DNA from: DASUFH01 sp036274645
GTDB lineage: Bacteria; Acidobacteriota; Terriglobia; 20CM-2-55-15
Direction: 5' to 3'
NCBI GenBank assembly: GCA_036274645.1
Contig: DASUFH010000487.1
Span: forward strand, 1 to 7,032
Length of the DNA stretch: 7,032 nt
Below, in pieces: positions 5,240-7,032 of the stretch; the first letter of the stretch is position 1, and each line of letters starts with the position of its first letter. The translations under genes and the position numbers were made by a program. The notes below the pieces were generated by a model. The model ran no database searches and was not told where the DNA came from. It worked only from the letters and a program-made list of their open reading frames with translations.

Positions 5240-5886
5240 AAACTCTCCTTCCCGGCAATGGGCGCGGCGTCGGCCGCGCGCGCGACTTCGATAAAACGCC
5301 GCATTTTCTCGTAATCCTTCTCACCTGGACGCGATTCCACGCCGCTCGACACATCGACGCCAAACGGCGACAGCGACTGAATGGCCTGGCCGACATTTTC
5401 CGGCGTCAGGCCGCCGGCAATCACAATGGATCCGAAGGCGTTCGCCCCATAGGCCCGCGTCCAGTCGAACACCGCGCCGGTTCCCCCGAATCCCGCCGGC
5501 GACGCCGTGTCGAGCAGGAACATGCGGTGGCCGTAGCCCCGTAACGATTCCACCCGGAAATCGGCGTCCACCCGGACCGCCTTGATCACCTTCACCCGGT
5601 GAATCATCGAGCAGTAATCCGGCGATTCATTTCCGTGGAGTTGCACGGCGTGCAGGCCCAGCGATACGGCAAAGTCTTCCAGTTCCTGCGGATCCGGCCG
5701 GTTGACGAACACTCCCACGATCGACACCAGTGGCGGCAATATGTCGATGATCTGGGCCGCCTTCGACGCGTCGATCGCGCGCGGACTCGGCGGATGAAAG
5801 TTTAGACCAATCGCCGTGGCGCCCAGAAGAGCCGCGTCCCGCGCATCCTCAGGGGTCGTCACGCCGCAGATTTTGACCCGCGTCAT
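5236..5886 (-). CDS. trpF: Phosphoribosylanthranilate isomerase
   Basis: TrpF performs the Amadori rearrangement of N-(5'-phosphoribosyl)anthranilate to CdRP, the third step of tryptophan synthesis. The 216-residue TIM barrel is monofunctional (no fused TrpC). VKICGVT (4-10) carries the general base Cys7, and FLLDT (123-127) carries the general acid Asp126; both fall at the same numbers as in the Thermotoga maritima enzyme. Other family blocks are GLNFHPPSPR (27-36), VGVFVN (57-62), AVQLHGNES (80-88), GGTGAVFDW (134-142), IAGGLTPENV (156-165) and GVDVSSGVESRPGEKD (176-191). The ATG at 5884-5886 is the first available start, because an in-frame TGA lies four codons upstream. It is the first gene of the trpF-trpB-trpA-chorismate mutase operon and overlaps trpB by 4 bp. 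trpC, trpD, trpE and trpG are absent from the window. Confidence 0.97.
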   Translation of the reverse strand: MTRVKICGVTTPEDARDAALLGATAIGLNFHPPSPRAIDASKAAQIIDILPPLVSIVGVFVNRPDPQELEDFAVSLGLHAVQLHGNESPDYCSMIHRVKVIKAVRVDADFRVESLRGYGHRMFLLDTASPAGFGGTGAVFDWTRAYGANAFGSIVIAGGLTPENVGQAIQSLSPFGVDVSSGVESRPGEKDYEKMRRFIEVARAADAAPIAGKESL

Positions 5887-5892
5887 CCCGGT

Positions 5893-5921
5893 ACTATCTC
5901 ATCGCCCAGCGGAAGGCGCAA
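5893..5921 (-). promoter_or_regulatory. Candidate sigma70-type promoter for the trp operon
   Basis: Read on the minus strand, TTGCGC (5916-5921) and GATAGT (5893-5898) are separated by 17 bp, the best spacing for a sigma70-type promoter. The predicted transcription start falls at about 5886, the first base of the trpF ATG, which would make the message leaderless or nearly so; consistent with this, no good Shine-Dalgarno precedes trpF. There is no space for a leader peptide or attenuator. Each hexamer has four or five matches to consensus, so the call is tentative. Confidence 0.4.
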
Positions 5922-5933
5922 GGCGCGCCGCGG

Positions 5934-5962
5934 TTGGCCAAACGTCCCGGAACTGCGAAAAT
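5934..5962 (+). promoter_or_regulatory. Weak candidate promoter for the ArsC-like/SDR pair
   Basis: On the plus strand TTGGCC (5934-5939) and GAAAAT (5957-5962) are 17 bp apart, each with four of six consensus bases. The start of transcription would fall near 5969, just before the ATG at 5971, which has no clear Shine-Dalgarno. The 84-bp divergent gap otherwise holds only a 7-bp tandem repeat, AAGGCGC (5913-5919 and 5920-5926). Confidence 0.22.
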
Positions 5963-5970
5963 GACGCGCC

Positions 5971-6327
5971 ATGAAGAAAGCGCGCGTCTATCAACACGCC
6001 GGGTGCTCCACCTGCCGGAACGCTCTGAAGTTTCTGGATCAACGGAATGTCGAGTACGAAAAGATTCCGATCGTCGACACACCGCCGACCAGGGCGGAGT
6101 TGAAGAAGATGCTGGCCGCTCAGGGAGGAAACGTGAAAAAACTCCTGAATACGTCCGGCGAGCTTTATCGGTCGATGAAGATCGCCGAGAAACTGCCCAT
6201 GATGTCGGAGGCCGAAATCATCGACCTGCTGGCCGCGAACGGAAAACTGATCAAGCGCCCGTTCGTCTTCGCCGGCGACGTGGGACTTGTGGGTTTCCGG
6301 GAAGAGGAGTGGAAGAAGGTCTTCTGA
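5971..6327 (+). CDS. ArsC/Spx/YffB-like thioredoxin-fold protein
   Basis: This 118-residue cytosolic protein belongs to the ArsC family, which holds glutaredoxin-coupled arsenate reductases, the Spx/MgsR transcription factors and proteins of unknown role such as YffB and YusI. The N-terminal strand RVYQHAG leads into CSTCRNAL with a CxxC pair at Cys12 and Cys15 followed by Arg16. Further family features are the EY-EKIPIVDTPPT segment (28-41), the LLNTSGELYR stretch (58-67), IKRPFVF (93-99, the conserved R-P) and the C-terminal LVGFREEEWKKVF (106-118). True E. coli-type ArsC has CGTSRNT at the active site, and no arsenic gene is nearby, so arsenate reduction is not supported; a general thiol-redox role or Spx-like function is possible. 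The ATG at 5971 gives a normal N-terminus. The next gene follows after 10 bp, so the two are probably cotranscribed. Confidence 0.88.
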   Translation: MKKARVYQHAGCSTCRNALKFLDQRNVEYEKIPIVDTPPTRAELKKMLAAQGGNVKKLLNTSGELYRSMKIAEKLPMMSEAEIIDLLAANGKLIKRPFVFAGDVGLVGFREEEWKKVF

Positions 6328-6333
6328 AGGAGG
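6328..6333 (+). promoter_or_regulatory. Strong Shine-Dalgarno that fixes the SDR GTG start
   Basis: AGGAGG lies immediately after the stop codon of the ArsC-like gene and four bases before GTG at 6338. It is the reason the GTG is chosen as the start; the nucleotide-binding strand KVFIAGATG begins right after it. Confidence 0.8.
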
Positions 6334-6337
6334 GTCC

Positions 6338-7032
6338 GTGAAGGTATTCATTGCCGGAGCAACCGGCGTTCTGGGACGGCGACTGGCCCAGCGCCTCGTT
6401 GCCGCCGGCCATGAGGTGACCGGTCTGACCCGGAGTCCGGAACGGGGCGCGGTCCTGACGGCAATAGGCGCGCGCGCCGCCGTGGCGGATGCGCTGGATT
6501 ATGAGGCGCTGAACAAAGCCGTTCAGGACGCCCGGCCGACGCATGTAGCGCATCTGCTGACCGCGCTGCCGCCGGGCGGAGCAATCCGGCCGAGCGGTCT
6601 CGTGCAGACCAATCGATTGCGGATTGATGGAACCGCCAGCCTGCTTCGCGCGGCCATCAGCGTTGGCGCGCGGCGTCTCGTGGCGGAATCCTTTGTGGCT
6701 GTTTATGGCGCCGCCGATTTCGAGGCTCCCCGGGATGAGGCCGATCCACTGCCTCCTGCCGGCAACGGACCTCTTCGCGAGACCGTCCTCGCGCTGCGAA
6801 GCCTCGAAGAGCAACTTCGGGTCGCGCGCGAGCGAGGCGCGATCGAAACCGTGGCGCTGCGGTTTGGACTTCTCTACGGCAAAGGCGTCCCGTCCGTTGA
6901 AGAGACGCTGCGCCAGATCCGCGCCGGACGTATTGCCACGCCCCGCGGGGCCACGGGCGTGGCGTCGTTTGTCCATGTGGACGACGCCGTGAGCGCGATT
7001 GTCGCCGCGCTGGAACACGAAGCGCCGGGGCC
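6338..7032 (+). CDS. Atypical SDR, NAD(P)-binding epimerase/dehydratase-like (cut by right edge)
   Basis: The first 231 residues of a Rossmann-fold protein of the extended/atypical short-chain dehydrogenase superfamily are visible; the 3' end is outside the window. MKVFIAGATGVLGRRL has the GxxGxxG dinucleotide-binding motif at 7-13, followed by GHEVTGLTRSPER (24-36), where an Arg just after the second strand suggests NADP(H). Later landmarks are NRLRIDGTASLLRAA, RRLVAESFVAVYG, the strand VALRFGLLYGKG and FVHVDDAVSAIVAAL, the last typical of epimerase-like SDRs. Where a catalytic YxxxK is expected, the alignable segment VLALRSLEE has Val and Arg, so classical SDR chemistry is doubtful. Such atypical SDRs are often annotated only as NAD(P)-dependent oxidoreductase or NAD-dependent epimerase/dehydratase. 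Start is GTG, supported by the adjacent Shine-Dalgarno. Substrate unknown; it shares a likely transcript with the ArsC-like gene. Confidence 0.85.
   Translation, partial: MKVFIAGATGVLGRRLAQRLVAAGHEVTGLTRSPERGAVLTAIGARAAVADALDYEALNKAVQDARPTHVAHLLTALPPGGAIRPSGLVQTNRLRIDGTASLLRAAISVGARRLVAESFVAVYGAADFEAPRDEADPLPPAGNGPLRETVLALRSLEEQLRVARERGAIETVALRFGLLYGKGVPSVEETLRQIRAGRIATPRGATGVASFVHVDDAVSAIVAALEHEAPG

Noticed and set aside
3992..5314. 440-codon open frame on the plus strand opposite trpB
   Set aside because: It covers trpB on the other strand, has no recognisable motif, and its composition (Arg/His/Val rich) is what GC-rich antisense frames give; trpB is unambiguous.
5971..6327. Calling the ArsC-like protein a true arsenate reductase
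   Set aside because: Its CxxC active site and lack of ars neighbours fit the Spx/YffB-like branch at least as well; no evidence for arsenic resistance.
6251..7018. 255-codon minus-strand frame opposite the ArsC-like/SDR genes
   Set aside because: Low-complexity antisense shadow; the plus-strand genes have clear motifs and a Shine-Dalgarno.

Overview
The window is an ordinary, gene-dense stretch of a GC-rich (about 60 %) bacterial chromosome. It has nine genes that run end to end or are cut by a window edge, plus one small RNA-binding regulator. The gene mix resembles Acidobacteriota: a secreted DUF4159 protein, a stand-alone proline dehydrogenase, a compact D-Ala-D-Ala carboxypeptidase and a csrA with a C-terminal tail. 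That taxonomic guess is inference. There is no rRNA, tRNA, transposase, phage gene or CRISPR array.

Layout, left to right. (1) 1-610, minus: the N-terminal two thirds of a proline dehydrogenase, running off the left edge. (2) 632-1354, plus: a secreted DUF4159 protein whose start codon lies only 21 bp from the divergent proline dehydrogenase start. (3) 1323-2534, minus: an S13-family D-alanyl-D-alanine carboxypeptidase (dacB/PBP4 type), tail-to-tail with the DUF4159 gene and overlapping it by 32 bp. (4) 2662-2898, plus: csrA, divergent from dacB, with a strong Shine-Dalgarno and a GGA-rich leader. (5) 2954-2991: a GC-rich palindrome between convergent csrA and the trp cluster, with a perfect 9-bp tandem duplication in its centre. 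(6) 2987-5886, minus: a tight operon trpF-trpB-trpA-chorismate mutase. (7) 5971-6327, plus: an ArsC/Spx-like thioredoxin-fold protein, followed after 10 bp by (8) 6338-7032, plus: an atypical NAD(P)-binding SDR protein cut by the right edge.

The best-understood unit is the trp operon. TrpF makes CdRP from phosphoribosylanthranilate, and TrpA and TrpB form tryptophan synthase. The AroQ-class chorismate mutase at the end commits chorismate to the competing Phe/Tyr branch, so one transcript would carry both sides of the aromatic branch point. trpE, trpG, trpD and trpC are not in the window, and the indole-glycerol-phosphate synthase step must be encoded elsewhere.

I do not see a convincing new system. 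The observations most worth a second look are the palindrome with its duplicated core and the stop codon embedded in it, a CsrA that lacks arginine at the canonical RNA-binding position 44, very compressed junctions (32-bp convergent overlap, 21-bp divergent gap, a possibly leaderless trpF), a DacB with a shortened insert region, and an SDR without its catalytic Tyr/Lys.
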